NCBI GenBank assembly: GCA_020975725.1
Contig: QXJR01000027.1
Span: forward strand, 885,675 to 949,674
Length of the DNA stretch: 64,000 nt
Reading direction: 5' to 3'
From: Picocystis sp. L7
Taxonomy: Eukaryota; Chlorophyta; Picocystophyceae; Picocystales; Picocystaceae
The position numbers and the translations under genes are program-made. The notes under the pieces were generated by a model that ran no database searches, had not been told where the DNA came from, and was given only the letters and a program-made list of their open reading frames with translations. Positions 52,334 to 63,922 of this stretch are shown here, one piece after another (position 1 is the stretch's first letter; the number at the start of each line of letters is the position of its first letter).

Positions 52334-53434
52334 ATGAACCAACACGTGGCTGCCGTCACCACCGTCCCACCGTCCACTGGGAACAAGGATGGATGGAAAC
52401 GCAACGCCAAGGCCAAGAGCACGCGTGCCGTGATCTCGCGTGCCAGTTCGAAGACCAACGCAGCCGTCCAGACGAGACGCCAGGCAACCGGTGGAGAGAA
52501 CCGAGGGAAGAAACAAGCCCTTCCGTCCACGTACGGTCGACACGACGATGACCGGGAACGCAAGGCCAAGCACGGGATCGCCGTCGCCGCCGCCTTGGCC
52601 GCCTACCTGAACGGAATGGGAAGCAACGACGTGGCCATGGCCCTGGATGCACCGCCCGCGACCGATGCACCCGCCGCCGTGGAAAGCGCACGACCCAACG
52701 CCGGCGGACAAGCCCTCGCCGGACAAACCTTGCAAGCACCGGCCACCTCGGACAACGCAGGCCTGCCGGAAGGGACCAACTGGAGGTACTCCGAGTTCTT
52801 GGAAGCCGTGGATTCCGGCAAAGTCGAACGCGTGAGGTTCAGCAAAGACGGATCCCAGCTGCAGCTCACGGCCGTGGACGGAAGGAGGGCCCTCGTGACC
52901 CTGCCCAACGATCCAGAGCTCGTGGATTTGCTGGCCAAGAACGGCGTGGACATCTCCGTGTCCGAAGGGGAGAGCCAAGGCAACTACGTCTCCCTCATCG
53001 GAAACCTCCTCTTTCCGCTGATCGCGTTCGGAGGGCTTTTCTTCCTCTTCCGCCGCGCGCAAGGCGGGGGCGGTCCCATGGGCGGAGGCGGTGGACCCAT
53101 GGAATTCGGAAAGTCCAAGTCCAAGTTCCAGGAGGTTCCGGAGACCGGAGTGCTCTTCGACGACGTGGCGGGGGTGGACGGCGCGAAGATCGAGCTCCAA
53201 GAGATCGTCGATTTCCTCAAAAGCCCCGACAAGTACACCCGCCTCGGAGCCAAGATACCCAAAGGTTGCCTCCTCGTCGGTCCACCGGGCACGGGAAAGA
53301 CGCTCCTGGCCAAGGCGGTGGCCGGCGAGGCGGGCGTGCCCTTCTTCTCCTGCGCCGCGTCGGAGTTCGTGGAGCTTTTCGTCGGCGTGGGAGCGTCCAG
53401 GGTGCGTGACCTGTTCGAAAAGGCAAAGTCCAAG

Positions 53435-53466
<32 letters not shown>

Positions 53467-54559
53467 CGCCGTGGGCAGGCAGCGCGGAGCGGGCATGGGA
53501 GGAGGCAACGACGAGAGGGAGCAGACCATCAATCAGCTGCTCACGGAGATGGACGGGTTCGAGGGAAATACCGGGGTGATCGTCCTGGCCGCCACCAATC
53601 GACCGGACGTGCTGGACCAGGCCCTGCTCCGTCCAGGACGCTTCGACAGGCAAGTCACGGTGGACAGACCGGACCTTCAAGGGCGCGTGAAGATCTTGCA
53701 GGTGCACTCCAAGGGCAAGCAGCTGAGCAAGGACGTGGACCTGGAGAAGATCTCCCGTCGAACTCCCGGGTTCACCGGGGCGGACCTTCAGAACCTGATG
53801 AACGAAGCCGCCATCCTGGCGGCTCGCAGGGACCTCAAGGAGATCAGCAAGGAGGAGATCGCCGACGCGCTGGAGCGCATCATCGCCGGACCCGAGAAGA
53901 AGAACTCGGTAATGAGCGACAAGAAGAAGAAGCTGGTGGCGTACCACGAGGCCGGCCACGCGCTCGTGGGGGCGCTCCTTCCGGAATACGACCCCGTGGC
54001 AAAGATCAGCATCGTCCCACGAGGAGGCGCGGGCGGCCTGACCTTCTTTGCCCCCAGCGAGGAGAGGTTGGAGAGCGGGCTCTACAGCCGCAGCTACTTG
54101 GAGAACCAGATGGCAGTCGCCTTGGGTGGACGCATCGCCGAGGAACTCATCTTCGGGGAGGACGACATCACGACCGGAGCCAGCAACGATTTCATGCAGG
54201 TGACCCGGACGGCGAGGATGATGATCACCCAGATGGGCTTCAGCAAGACTTTGGGACAGATCAGCTACGGCGGCGGCGGACCCAACTTCCTGGGCCAGGA
54301 GCTCGGGAGCGGCGCCGACTACTCCCAATCGACAGCGGACAAGATCGACGAGGAGGTGAAGGACCTCGTGAAGCGCGCGTATCGCAGGGCGAAGGATCTC
54401 GTCTTGAGCAACATCAAGGTGCTGCACACGACCGCGGAAATACTCCTGGAGAAGGAAACGATCGATGGCGAGGAGTTCCAGAAGATCGTCTCGGACTGCC
54501 AAGCAAGCATGTACCTCAAGGAGGACGCGCCCGAAGTCACCATTCCCTATGCAGGTTGA
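52334..54559 (+). CDS. FTSH: Thylakoid FtsH metalloprotease (FtsH2/FtsH8-like)
   Basis: 741 residues. An Arg/Ser/Lys/Thr-rich N-terminus with few acids (about 1-80) looks like a plastid transit peptide, then a weak hydrophobic stretch (81-95), a lumenal domain and a membrane helix at about 219-241. The AAA+ motor has Walker A GPPGTGKT (316-323), Walker [13 protein letters not shown] and the RPGRFDRQV second region. The zinc motif HEAGH is at 538-542 and [10 protein letters not shown] follows. The order and the lumenal segment [19 protein letters not shown] match type B FtsH of photosystem II repair. Its codon use is extremely GC3-biased, so the antisense strand shows a false 1187-codon frame. 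Organism must therefore be, or descend from, a phototroph. Confidence 0.97.
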
Positions 54560-55331
54560 AGGGTAGGCGAGTAGACATGCGCACGGGACCACGCAGTTGC
54601 GGGCAGGGGCAGCGGCCTGGACCTACGTGAAAGGGGATACCTGTAAGATTGATTTCAAAATTTTCAAAGCAAAACGAACAAAGCACTGCGTCGCGATCCA
54701 GGTGAAGCGTGGAACGAGCCCGTGATCGGCCTGTCACCGGCGAGGCCAGGTAGGCGGTTGGACGGGGCATCCACCAGGCAACTCGCGCGAAAGTCCATCG
54801 GGATGCCATGCGAGAAAGCTCCAGGCCGAGTCGGGCGAGTTGCCCATCGGCATCCCTGGCGTGATCTCCGCCTGCCCGGAGGTGCATCCCCAAATGCTCA
54901 ACGATCCCACGGGTGCGAATGAGCGAGTTTTCAATGCCCCAGGCTGCCCCAGAACATCGTTTCGCGTTTTGCAACGGAGGCGGCCGGGCGCGTCCGTGGG
55001 CCCCACGCCTCGGGGACAGGATCACTCGAGCCGAAGCAGAGGGACGGGATCGTCGAAGAACAGCTCTTGCAAAGTCATTTCGCCTGCCAATCGGCCCTCT
55101 CCCTAAGACCTCAAAGCGGCTCAGGATACGGTCTCCTGATCGAGACAGTCCATGTCGATCCTGCGCAAGTCCACGTACGCTGGATGGGGAACGAGAGCAG
55201 ACAGCATTTAGAAGAGTCAACGCTGAGCCGTAGCACGTTCAAACTCGTCACCTTCTGGGCGAGGCCGTCCCCAAGCAATGTCCATGCTCCTTGGCATGCC
55301 GGGTGGTGTGCACAGCATTTTCAATGAAAAG
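54560..55331. other. Intergenic between FtsH and cyclophilin 3' ends
   Basis: About 770 bp between two convergent stops, longer than usual here. Minus-strand frames contain up to about 100 protein-like residues but break with stops; a small gene cannot be excluded. An AT-rich patch is at 54645-54685. Confidence 0.35.
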
Positions 55332-56069
55332 CTACACAAGACCACACGCTTCGACATGGAAGACCTCACGTGGCGAGCCGTCCTCGCTCGCACCGGTGGC
55401 TTCCATGAGTTCTAAGACGTCCAGACCTTCCACCACGTGCCCGAACACCACGTACTTACCATCGAGCTTGGGGCAAGGACGAAACGTGATGTAAAATTGG
55501 CTGGTGTTGCTGTTCTTTCCGGAGTTGGCCATGCCCACCACACCAGCGGCATCATGCTTGAGCTTGAGCGCAGCCTTTTCGTCGTTGAACTTTCCACCGT
55601 AGATCGATTCTCCTCCCGTTCCATCGTTGTTCACAAAGTCGCCAGTTTGGCAGACGAATCCTTTTTCGATGCGAAAGAACTGGCAACCACGGTAGTGGAG
55701 TGGTTTGCCCGTTGTTTTTCCCTTTCCTTTTTCACCAGTGACGAGGGATCGAAAGTTTTCGCTGGCTTTGGGTGCGACATCGTCTCGCGTTTCGATCAAG
55801 ATCCGGCCCACCACGAAGGGAGGAGGTGGATCCCATCGCAGTTGCACGCCACCATCCGCATCGTCGTTTCCTTGGTTTCGTCGTCGATGTTCCCACGCTT
55901 CTTCGAGGATCTGTTTTTGTTCGTCGTCCAGTTGTTCCGGATGGCTTCGATCCCACCCGTAGATGGGCGAGAGGGCATCCACGGCTTCTTGTGCCATGCG
56001 ATACCCTCTCTGCTGTTGTTCGCAATCCCTGCGATCCCCGCGAGACACCTCCAAATACACACGCGACAT
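55332..56069 (-). CDS. Cyclophilin peptidyl-prolyl isomerase with a ~70-residue insertion
   Basis: About 245 residues against about 165-175 for a standard single-domain cyclophilin. Starts MSRVYLEVSRG, the first strand of the fold, but the second strand (VGRILIETRDDVAPKASENF) comes only at about residue 87. Between them lie residues 12-85 with LDDEQKQILEEAWEHRRRNQ, a charged helix. The catalytic arginine is in FFRIEKGFVCQTGDF (R133) and NSNTSQFYITFRP is present. The position of the cyclosporin-contacting tryptophan (CypA W121) reads Lys in PKLDGKYVVFG, so drug binding should be weak. No targeting signal at the N-terminus. No stop or good splice pair interrupts the insert, so I take it as coded. 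Confidence 0.85.
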   Translation of the reverse strand: MSRVYLEVSRGDRRDCEQQQRGYRMAQEAVDALSPIYGWDRSHPEQLDDEQKQILEEAWEHRRRNQGNDDADGGVQLRWDPPPPFVVGRILIETRDDVAPKASENFRSLVTGEKGKGKTTGKPLHYRGCQFFRIEKGFVCQTGDFVNNDGTGGESIYGGKFNDEKAALKLKHDAAGVVGMANSGKNSNTSQFYITFRPCPKLDGKYVVFGHVVEGLDVLELMEATGASEDGSPREVFHVEACGLV

Positions 56070-57021
56070 CCGAAGGTGTGCGGTGCACGAGGAGAACGAA
56101 GACGACCTTCGATTCGAATGGGAAGGGGTGGAACACCCCGTGGAGGGATGGGATACGGATTCACAACCGATACGGAGGATCTTGTAACGCTTTTTACGCG
56201 AGGTGGGGCGTATGGGGAAGGATCGGGACAGACCCAGCCACGTGGGGAGAGGACACGACCCAGGAACGGATCTCGCAGGATCGATCCATGCACGTGGACG
56301 ACCGTCTTCCATCCCAGCACTCGAGGACGGATCCACCAATGGGACGGATGGAATAGCATCCAAAGCGAGATTTGCATGGGGGGATGGAATAGAGGATGTT
56401 TCGGTGTCGTGTGACCCTCGGGTGGTGGACGAAGAGGAGGAACAACCTTCGGGACTAACGACACAAGACCCTTGCATGGGCCGCTTTAGTGCTGTATCGT
56501 CCTTGAGGGGTGGGAAAAGCACGTGGATGTCCTTCGGGAATGTCAACACCAGGCCGATGCAGAGGACATGCGTGTGAGGTATTTAAAGGGAGCTAGGGTC
56601 CGCACATGGTCACAATTTGTATCCTGCTTGGCGTGTGCATGCACATTTGCTTCGCCATATCGCCGAAACATCTTAAGGTACGTCGCAAGGCGTGTTGCCG
56701 CGACCGATTACGAAACGGATGTTCATGCCAAGGTGTCCCGATGGGCTGCAACCTACGGCAGTGGTTGCGTAAGTGACACGAGAGAAGTTGTATCGTTACT
56801 GCAGGCCTCGACAAGGGAACGGGGGAATCCCAATGCCGCAGCAATGGAAAGGCACAATACCCAAGACGTATGGATGAGAAACAGATGGAAAGGAAGAAGA
56901 GCAAATGTGTCGCAGGAGAAGGTAGGCTTTGTTGATAGAAGGGTCGCTGACTGGACACTGTTTGCACCACGTGTCGTCCTTCGAACAGGAAGCAGAGCAA
57001 GAGACTTGAGCCCCCCATACC
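56070..57021. other. Intergenic, between cyclophilin start and secreted-protein gene
   Basis: About 950 bp. It contains the divergent promoters; from 56550 composition becomes less GC-rich. Open frames of up to 190 codons have no domain. Confidence 0.35.
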
Positions 57022-59241
57022 ATGGCCAGCCTTCCGAAAGGAATGACCTGGCTGGCCATCTTGCTGCTTCTGAGTCAATGGGCCTGCATCTCTTGTGTGG
57101 AGGATGAGGCTCTGTTGCTCGACGACAAAGACTTCTGCACCGTACCCGGTGCGGCCGACGTGAGCGCCTGCGACTGGATCGTGGAACAGCTGGAGGACCA
57201 GAATCCAGGCGTCCCGTACGACTTCTTCTGCTCCAAAGAAAAGGACTGTGCCGACCAGTCTGTGGAAGGGGAAGTGGTGGATTGGTTCTCCGGAGGGTGC
57301 AATGGGCCCAAAATCGTGAACCGGCTTTGTGGCTGCTGCGTTTTCATCCGCAACGTTCAACCAGGACCACCTACCATTACCGCCACTGGAGTAACTCCCA
57401 CCTCTATAACCATCGTTTGGACCGATGGCACAATGGGTTTTCCCACAGAAACCTACACGGTGCGCTGCTTCGAGGAAGAGCCAGATGACTGCACATCTAT
57501 GGACTTTGTGGAGGAAGCGACGGAGATTCCCAGAGGAATAAACACCGGCTCACTCGTTGGGTTAGATCCGGATACCATTTACACCTGCTTTGTGCTGGCT
57601 GTTAACCCAGTTGTGCCCGCTGGGGTATGTTCCGAACCTGTCGTGGTGTCTACACTTCCACTTCCAGGATTCAAATTGAGAATTGCGCTTCTTGTAGATA
57701 GCTGTGATGCTTTTGATCAAGTAGCTGTCATCGAAACATTTTGCGAAGCTTTTATTGAGATAGCTGGCTTTCCTCCAGAAATTGTTTGTCTTACAGAGGA
57801 ATCCGAATGCGGTGCAAGTCCAGTCGATCGTCGTCGCCGCCTTAATCAAAATGGGTTGGAAGCCACCATCGTGCTGGCTGGCAACTTTGGTGGGCAAACT
57901 AAGCAAGAGGTGGAAGACGATGCCAATGCTGTGCTGCAAGACGAAGCCAAGCTTCAAGAAGTGCAAGCCAATGCAGCATCACAATTGGTTGATAATGGGC
58001 TACAGGACTCTGCAAGTGCACTGTTGGAGACAGACATTGCAGGTGGAGCAACTGCCGTGGATGATGCTGAACCAGATTGCACCACCCGTGAGGACTGTGA
58101 GGATCCTTCTGCTCCAGTGTGCGTTTTGGGTTTCTGCGTTGCATGTGCAACTATTCAAGCACCTGCAGTACAAGGCAATTGCCCAGGAGAAACATTTTGT
58201 CGTCTTGATGGAAGTTGCACTTTGGAGCAGTGCCAAACGAGCGACGAATGCAGTGGAAATCTACCTGTTTGTGTGGACAACAGCTGCATGACATGTTCTC
58301 CACAAGAGACTCCAGCCGTTCAGGGCAACTGTCTTCCTGGAGAATTCTGCAGGGAGGGTGGAAGCTGCTCGGTAAATCAATGTGAAATCGAGGAGGATTG
58401 TGGTGGAACCACGCCCATCTGTGACGACGACAACATCTGTGCTGCATGTACCGAGCAAGAAACCCCCGCCCAGCAGGGTGACTGTCCTGCAGGGGAATTC
58501 TGCAGGAACGATGGGAGCTGCTCTGACAAACAATGTGAAACAAGTGCCGACTGCGGGGATGGGGACCTGCCCACCTGTGACCCAGATACCAACACCTGCA
58601 AACCATTGTTTTACTTGGCAGAGAATGGGGTGACAGTGAGGTGCCCTGATGCTAATGAGGATGCGACCGGGGAGGTGAATGGAAATATGTTTACGAAACG
58701 CACAAGGAATGAAATTCGTCCAGCCAATGCAGCAGCTACATGTACAAGTGGTATTACTGATATGAGCTGTTTGATCTCCCCCTTTTGTTCCGGTGTACCA
58801 GGATATCAGTCGTTCAATGGAGATATCAGCACCTGGGACACGAGCTTGGTGACCGATATGTCGTTCATGTTCAGGGGTGCCGACATCTTCAATCAAGACA
58901 TCGGAAACTGGGACACCAGCAAAGTCACAACATTTAACAATATGTTTGTGAATGCGGGAATGTTTAATCAGCCCATTGGAGGGTGGAACACAAGTCAGGT
59001 TACCAGCATGAATGCTATGTTCAACAGTGCTGTTACATTCAACCAGGAACTAGACAATTGGGACACAAGCCAGGTCATAAGTATGGGCAGAATGTTTAGC
59101 AGTGCCCAGGCTTTTGATCAAGACATTTCTTTGTGGTGTGTGGAGCTAATAGAAGACAAACCAGCTCAGTTTGATGCCGATTCAGGATTTGCAGGTCAAC
59201 CAGAACGGCAACCGCAGTGGGGACAGGAGTGCGACCCCTAG
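57022..59241 (+). CDS. Secreted or surface protein: FN3 domain, Cys-rich repeats and DUF285 (BspA-like) repeats
   Basis: 739 residues. A signal peptide ([20 protein letters not shown], cleaved near residue 25) leads into a Cys-containing region. A fibronectin type III domain follows at about 112-210 ([18 protein letters not shown]). Four Cys-rich repeats of roughly 45 residues lie between about 350 and 530, each with patterns like [13 protein letters not shown] and C-x5-DC. The end (about 560-725) carries DUF285/BspA-like repeats with motifs such as [20 protein letters not shown] and [20 protein letters not shown]. These are common in bacterial surface proteins and in stramenopile and chlorophyte genomes. 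The last two thirds use more A/T at third positions than other genes here. It is the outermost convincing gene before the subtelomere. Confidence 0.88.
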   Translation: MASLPKGMTWLAILLLLSQWACISCVEDEALLLDDKDFCTVPGAADVSACDWIVEQLEDQNPGVPYDFFCSKEKDCADQSVEGEVVDWFSGGCNGPKIVNRLCGCCVFIRNVQPGPPTITATGVTPTSITIVWTDGTMGFPTETYTVRCFEEEPDDCTSMDFVEEATEIPRGINTGSLVGLDPDTIYTCFVLAVNPVVPAGVCSEPVVVSTLPLPGFKLRIALLVDSCDAFDQVAVIETFCEAFIEIAGFPPEIVCLTEESECGASPVDRRRRLNQNGLEATIVLAGNFGGQTKQEVEDDANAVLQDEAKLQEVQANAASQLVDNGLQDSASALLETDIAGGATAVDDAEPDCTTREDCEDPSAPVCVLGFCVACATIQAPAVQGNCPGETFCRLDGSCTLEQCQTSDECSGNLPVCVDNSCMTCSPQETPAVQGNCLPGEFCREGGSCSVNQCEIEEDCGGTTPICDDDNICAACTEQETPAQQGDCPAGEFCRNDGSCSDKQCETSADCGDGDLPTCDPDTNTCKPLFYLAENGVTVRCPDANEDATGEVNGNMFTKRTRNEIRPANAAATCTSGITDMSCLISPFCSGVPGYQSFNGDISTWDTSLVTDMSFMFRGADIFNQDIGNWDTSKVTTFNNMFVNAGMFNQPIGGWNTSQVTSMNAMFNSAVTFNQELDNWDTSQVISMGRMFSSAQAFDQDISLWCVELIEDKPAQFDADSGFAGQPERQPQWGQECDP

Positions 59242-60157
59242 AGATAAGACGCAGCACAGAGGCTTTCAACAGTGTAGCTAGCAATACAATATCCCCAAGC
59301 GAATGCTTCTCTCACCTTTGGTGCTGCTTTGAAAATCCTAATTTCATACCCATCCAAGATACTTAACTTTGTGCATGTTTTAATACAATTGCGTAGATTC
59401 AATGCTTTGAGTTTGCAATTTTCACCCTGTAGTGGTGTTAAGAATGCGATCCTTCGCTCTTGAGCTTCGCCTACGCGGAGGAAGTTGCCCTGGAGGACGT
59501 GAAGGCGCTTTGGAGGCGGCTCGTCCTTCCAGGTCAAGATCAACTTGATTAAACCGTGTGGTTGAGGGAAATTAAGTACTTTCCCCAACCGGAGGTCACC
59601 CATCCATTGGAGGGCTCCAATGGGTGAGGACCCAATCGAGGTGCTAGGACCTAACACTCCCCAATCCCAGCACCGGCGTCCTCGGCGGTACATGACGTCA
59701 CTGAAACAAGTAGGTAATAAAGGAGAAAACCTGCCCTCAGGTCAAAAACTTCCTAGCTTTCCTCATCTATCCGATTGGATGCTGTGTATAGAAGTCCTTT
59801 CAATTCTTGATGTCCAACTTTTTCCTCATAAGCATCGGTATGTGGCGCTTGGGCGCCCACCTCCATTTCCCGTGGCAAGCCGGCGTCGCTGGTGGTAGCT
59901 CGGCGTGCGCTCGCGCTCGTTCGCTCATGCGTTCGTGTCGCCGCGGCGCTCGAGACCGTTGGGTGGAACGTTGAGGAACGTTGTTGTTGTTCGTTCCCCT
60001 CCGCCACAATGAATATTACATCTTGACTCCATTGGGGAATCCGCCCGTGGCTAAGCCACGTATTTATCCGGTTCATCGGCCATAGAGCCCTTATGAGAAA
60101 GGGGGACAAACCGGTCCACCCCACCGCCACTTGGGGGGAGCGTGAGTCCTCGGGCGG
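59242..60157. other. Proximal subtelomere, no gene assigned
   Basis: About 900 bp of mixed composition. Minus-strand frames (one of 150 codons) read partly like protein but have no family. A 15-base stretch (GGATGGGTGACCTCC, minus strand near 59590-59610) equals the conserved 5S rRNA core, without the rest of a 5S gene. A short hairpin GTGGCTAAGCCAC lies near 60048. Confidence 0.4.
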
Positions 60158-60842
60158 TTTTAGGTAGAAGTTTTTTGCGATGCGATTGGGGGGGTGTAGG
60201 GGTTAGGGGATAGCATTTCCTCTCCAAAACGGTTCGAGCTAAGCTGAGTTGCGCAAAGTAGTTGCTGGAGGTCGAGCTAAGCTGAGTTGCGCAAAGTAGA
60301 TGCTTGCCCCCCTTTTTGAAATCGTCCGTGCCCCCCTTTTTTTCTTTTGCTTCTCGTGGGGCAGCTCCCCCGTCCTTCGTTCGTTCTTTTTTTTTTTCGG
60401 GCGTGGGGGATTCGGGTTGGGGGGCGCGGAACCCGCCATCGCCCCGGGACCTCGTTCGTGGGCGTCCTTTCGGTCGGGGAGCGGGGTGGGGGCGTCGGCG
60501 GGGCCCCTCCATCGCCATCGCGCGTGGGGGCGCATCCCATCCCGTCGGGCGCGCGCGTGGGGGTGTGGGGGGGGGGAGTGAGGCGCAGGGGGGGAAAGGG
60601 GGGTACAGGGGGTCGGGGGTCGGGGTGGGGGGTTTGAGGGGGCCAGGGGGGGCATTCTCGATCACGAGAGGGACAGGGGGAGAGGCGGTACTGGTAGCGC
60701 GACCGAACCTGCGCGCAAACGCGACACCGACAGACGCGGTCCCACGGACGCGCGCGACGCGCACGCGCCGTCGATCCTCCTCCGTGGGGTCGACGCGTGC
60801 GTGCGGCGCGTCTCGCGCGCCCGTGGCACCGCGTACGACCCG
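60158..60842. repeat. Subtelomeric repeat, inner copy (A)
   Basis: A block of about 685 bp repeated at 63241-63922 with a few changes. Includes two direct units of GAGCTAAGCTGAGTTGCGCA near 60236-60300, a C-run/T-run segment, and G-rich runs (60400-60660). Homology to the outer copy stops after the CGTACGACCC at 60832-60841. Long open frames on both strands of the block cannot be judged as genes. Confidence 0.9.
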
Positions 60843-61169
60843 TGCGACGCAGGGCCACGGACGGCCGACGCCACGGAGGTCGGCCCGACCGCGACCGACG
60901 CGATCGAAGGAACATACGAACGATCGTTTTTCGGGCTTCGAACGTCGGAATCTTTTCTTTGTAATACAAGAGCGTGTTTCGAAACGAAATTCGATCCCGC
61001 CTCGTCCGTTCGACCGGTTTTGGTGGACTCCTGGTCCCTCGTCGGCGAAACATCCGATGGAGCGACCAGCAGGCATCGCGTACGCTTCGACTGGCGATGC
61101 AATGGACCAAACGAACGCTACCACTCGATTCTACGTGCTCGAAAACGGGTGGACGCAGAAATTCAGCGT
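60843..61169. other. Spacer after inner subtelomeric block
   Basis: Unique sequence not present in the outer copy; CG-rich at first, then mixed. No gene recognised. Confidence 0.4.
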
Positions 61170-61645
61170 CGTTGGAGCGGTGGCGAAAGAATTGGAGGAG
61201 GGCAGGTGGTTCGTCGACATCCCGCACCGGGAGCGACGAAGGGAGGACCAGGAGGGACCTCGAGTCGGTATCGAAAGCGATGCGAACGGGACAACTTGAC
61301 CCTGCCACCTTCTTTGGATGGGTCTGAGATGGACGCACGCGAAAGTTCAAGGCCATCCAAGTCGAAACGACGAAATGGACACCCTGCTGATGGGTCGTCA
61401 ACATCTTGCACCTGGAGCGACGAAGGGAGGACGAGGAGGGACCTCGAGTCGGTAGCGAAAGCGATGCGAACGGGACGAACGGACCATGCCAGCTTCCTTG
61501 GATGGGTCTGAGATGGACGCACGTGAAAATTCAGCTCCATCGAAGTCGAAACGACGAAATGGACGAGGCGCTGGTAGGTCGTCAACATCTTGCACCTGGA
61601 TCGACGAAGGTAGGACCATGAGGGAACTCGAATCGCTACAAGTAG
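61170..61645. repeat. 184-bp tandem repeat, about 2.5 copies
   Basis: The landmark GCGACGAAGG (with CGACGAAGG in the last copy) recurs at offsets of 184 bp: units begin near 61231, 61415 and 61599. The units share TGGATGGGTCTGAGATGGACG and CGAAACGACGAAATGGAC. Because 184 is not a multiple of three, the protein frame shifts between units, so the open frames here are not evidence for a gene. Confidence 0.85.
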
Positions 61646-62464
61646 GCTTGTATTTACACGAGCATGTGCAACTCGTCGTGACATGGGTGCTGTTGGGTTT
61701 GGTTGGGTTGAATGTGTCTGGTGGGGATGTGTTAGAGTGAGTGGGGTACAGGTGCCTTGATTGGGTGAGTGGCAGCCGTATGTTGTGTACTTATGAATTC
61801 AAACAACTTGGTGTGGTTGAGAGCATCGAAGCAAGCAAAAATTCGTATGTCCTATCCGCATTTACAACGTAGCCCGCACGCACCCTAGATGCTTTGAAGA
61901 CAATGAGGATTCTCGTCATGGGTTCCTCCCACAAGGGATAGGTCGATTTACGCGCACTCGTACGGAGTACCTACGTCTTAAAACAAGTATATTTTTATGC
62001 AATTAGGTAGAACACTCCTTGAAAAATGGGAGGGTCATCTCTCGTGACGATTGTTGGCTCGTATGATACATGTTGGCTTCGCATCGGTTCGCATCCCTCT
62101 CGGCTCATGCCCATTCCCCTCGTTCCCCTTGGAGAGATCCTCTGCGAGGGAGGACGAAAGAGAATCGATCGCACTGCGCACTAGATAAAAAAACTAATGG
62201 CTGCGTCTCCCATCCATTACCGATCGTTTCAAGAACTACAAACGCTTCAAAAAGGGACGATATCCCCGCTCCATGCACTTCAAAACCAACTTCACCAGGC
62301 ATCATCAAAGCCTATTCACCAACCAATCGTTCTCAAGCAAATTGTACACCTTTACCATGCAACACATAACTTGAACCGACATTGCGTCCTAATCCATACG
62401 CTAATGCGAAGCGTTGCTTCTCCAACATCTAAATACCTCCATCGTTTCCGCTCAACCCAAGCCT
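61646..62464. other. Lower-GC subtelomeric segment
   Basis: About 820 bp near 45-50% GC, without a convincing gene. A frame opening at 62197 runs into the following palindrome array and is not credible as a gene. Confidence 0.4.
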
Positions 62465-63240
62465 TGGGCCGCCGGCCCACCCTCTGGGCCGCAGGCCCAC
62501 CCCTCACTGCCTCTCACCCCCCCCCGTGGGCCGCAGGCCCACCCCTCACTGCCTCTCACCCCCCCCGTGGGCCGCCGGCCCACCCTCTGGGCCGCAGGCC
62601 CACGCTCTGGGCCTCAGGCCCACGCTCTGGGCCTCAGGCCCACCCCTCACTGCCTCTCACCGCCCCCCGTGGGCCGCCGGCCCACCCTCTGGGCCGCAGG
62701 CCCACCCCTCACTGCCTCTCACCGCCCCCCGTGGGCCGCCGGCCCACCCTCTGGGCCTCAGGCCCACCCTCTGGGCCGCAGGCCCACCCTCTGGGCCTCA
62801 GGCCCACTCTCTGGGCCTCAGGCCCACCCTCTGGGCCGCAGGCCCACGCTCTGGGCCTCAGGCCCACCCCTCACTGCCTCTCACCGCCCCGCGTGGGCCG
62901 CCGGCCCACGCTCTGGGCCGCCGGCCCACGCTCTGGGCCGCCGGCCCACGCTCTGGGCCTCAGGCCCACCCTCTGGGCCGCCGGCCCACGCTCTGGGCCT
63001 CAGGCCCACGCTCTGGGCCTCAGGCCCACGCTCTGGGCCTCAGGCCCACGCTCTGGGCCTCAGGCCCACGCTCTGGGCCTCAGGCCCACCCCTCACTGCC
63101 TCTCACCGCCCCCCGTGGGCCGCCGGCCCACCCTCTGGGCCGCAGGCCCACCCCTCACTGCCTCTCACCGCCCCCCGTGGGCCGCCGGCCCACCCTCTGG
63201 GCCTCAGGCCCACCCTCTGGGCCGCAGGCCCACCCTCTGG
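62465..63240. repeat. Palindrome array: TGGGCC-NNN-GGCCCA, about 30 copies
   Basis: Each unit is a perfect 6-bp inverted pair around a 3-base loop, with loops GCC, GCA or TCA. Most units sit 20 bp apart, separated by C(C/G)CTC words, and the array is punctuated by longer spacers containing CCCTCACTGCCTCTCACC and a C-run. Homogeneous runs with the TCA loop occupy 62980-63090. The array starts abruptly after AT-rich DNA and ends with CTCTGGG fused to TTTAGG-like sequence at 63241. Confidence 0.92.
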
Positions 63241-63922
63241 GTTTAGGAAGAGGATTTTTGCGATGCGCGTGGGACCAATTAAGGTTTAGGGTTTCAAAAA
63301 GAGGCTCGCAAAACGGTTCGAGCTAAGCTGAGTTGCGCAAAGTAGTTGCTGGAGGTCGAGCTAAGCTGAGTTGCTCAAAGTAGATGCTTGCCCCCCTTTT
63401 TGAAATCGTCCGTGCCCCCCTTTTTTTCTTCCGCTTCTCGTGGGGCAGCTCCCCCGTCCTTCGTTCGTTCCTTTTTTTTTTTTTCGGGCGTGGGGGATTC
63501 GGGTTGGGGGGCGCGGAACCCGCCATCGCCCCGGGACCTCGTTCATGGGCGTCCTTTCGGTCGGGGAGCGGGGTGGGGGCGTCGGCGGGGCCTCTCCATC
63601 GCCATCGCGCGTGGGGGCGCATCCCACCCCGTCGGGCGCGCGTTGGGGTGGGGGGGGTGAGGGGCAGGGGGGGAAAGGGGGGTACAGGGGGTCGGGGGAC
63701 GGGGTGGGGGGTTTGAGGGGGCCAGGGGGGGCATTCGCGATCGCGAGAGGGACAGGGGGAGAGGCGGTACTGGTAGCGCGACCGAACCAGCGCGCAAACG
63801 CGACACCGACAGACGCGGTCCTACGGACGCGCGCGACGCGCACGCGCCGTCGATCCTCCTCCGTGGGGGTTCGACGCGTGCGTGCGGAGCGTCTCGCGCG
63901 CCCGTGGCACCGCGTACGACCC
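63241..63922. repeat. Subtelomeric repeat, outer copy (B)
   Basis: Near-identical to the inner copy from about 63308 onward, with small length changes in T- and G-runs and scattered substitutions. Its first 60 bases differ more and contain AAGGTTTAGGGTTT at about 63281-63294, a short interstitial telomere-like piece. It ends at CGTACGACCC, where the telomere begins. Confidence 0.9.

Noticed and set aside
51029-54592. 1187-codon open frame antisense to FtsH
   Set aside because: It is the complement of a strongly GC3-biased gene; antisense frames of such genes lack stops by base composition. The translation has no domain.
59580-59700. 5S rRNA-like stretch GGATGGGTGACCTCC on the minus strand
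   Set aside because: Only about 15 bases match; the rest of the 5S internal promoter and ends is absent. It may be a relic or chance.
60051-61404. Long minus-strand frames in the inner subtelomeric block (357 and 375 codons)
   Set aside because: They cross the repeat boundary and the 184-bp repeat, frame is not kept between repeat copies, and no family is recognisable.
62197-63246. 349-codon frame through the palindrome array
   Set aside because: The repeat has no stops in several frames; the predicted protein is a monotonous Gly/Pro/His/Arg repeat that changes with the array and lacks a credible start context.
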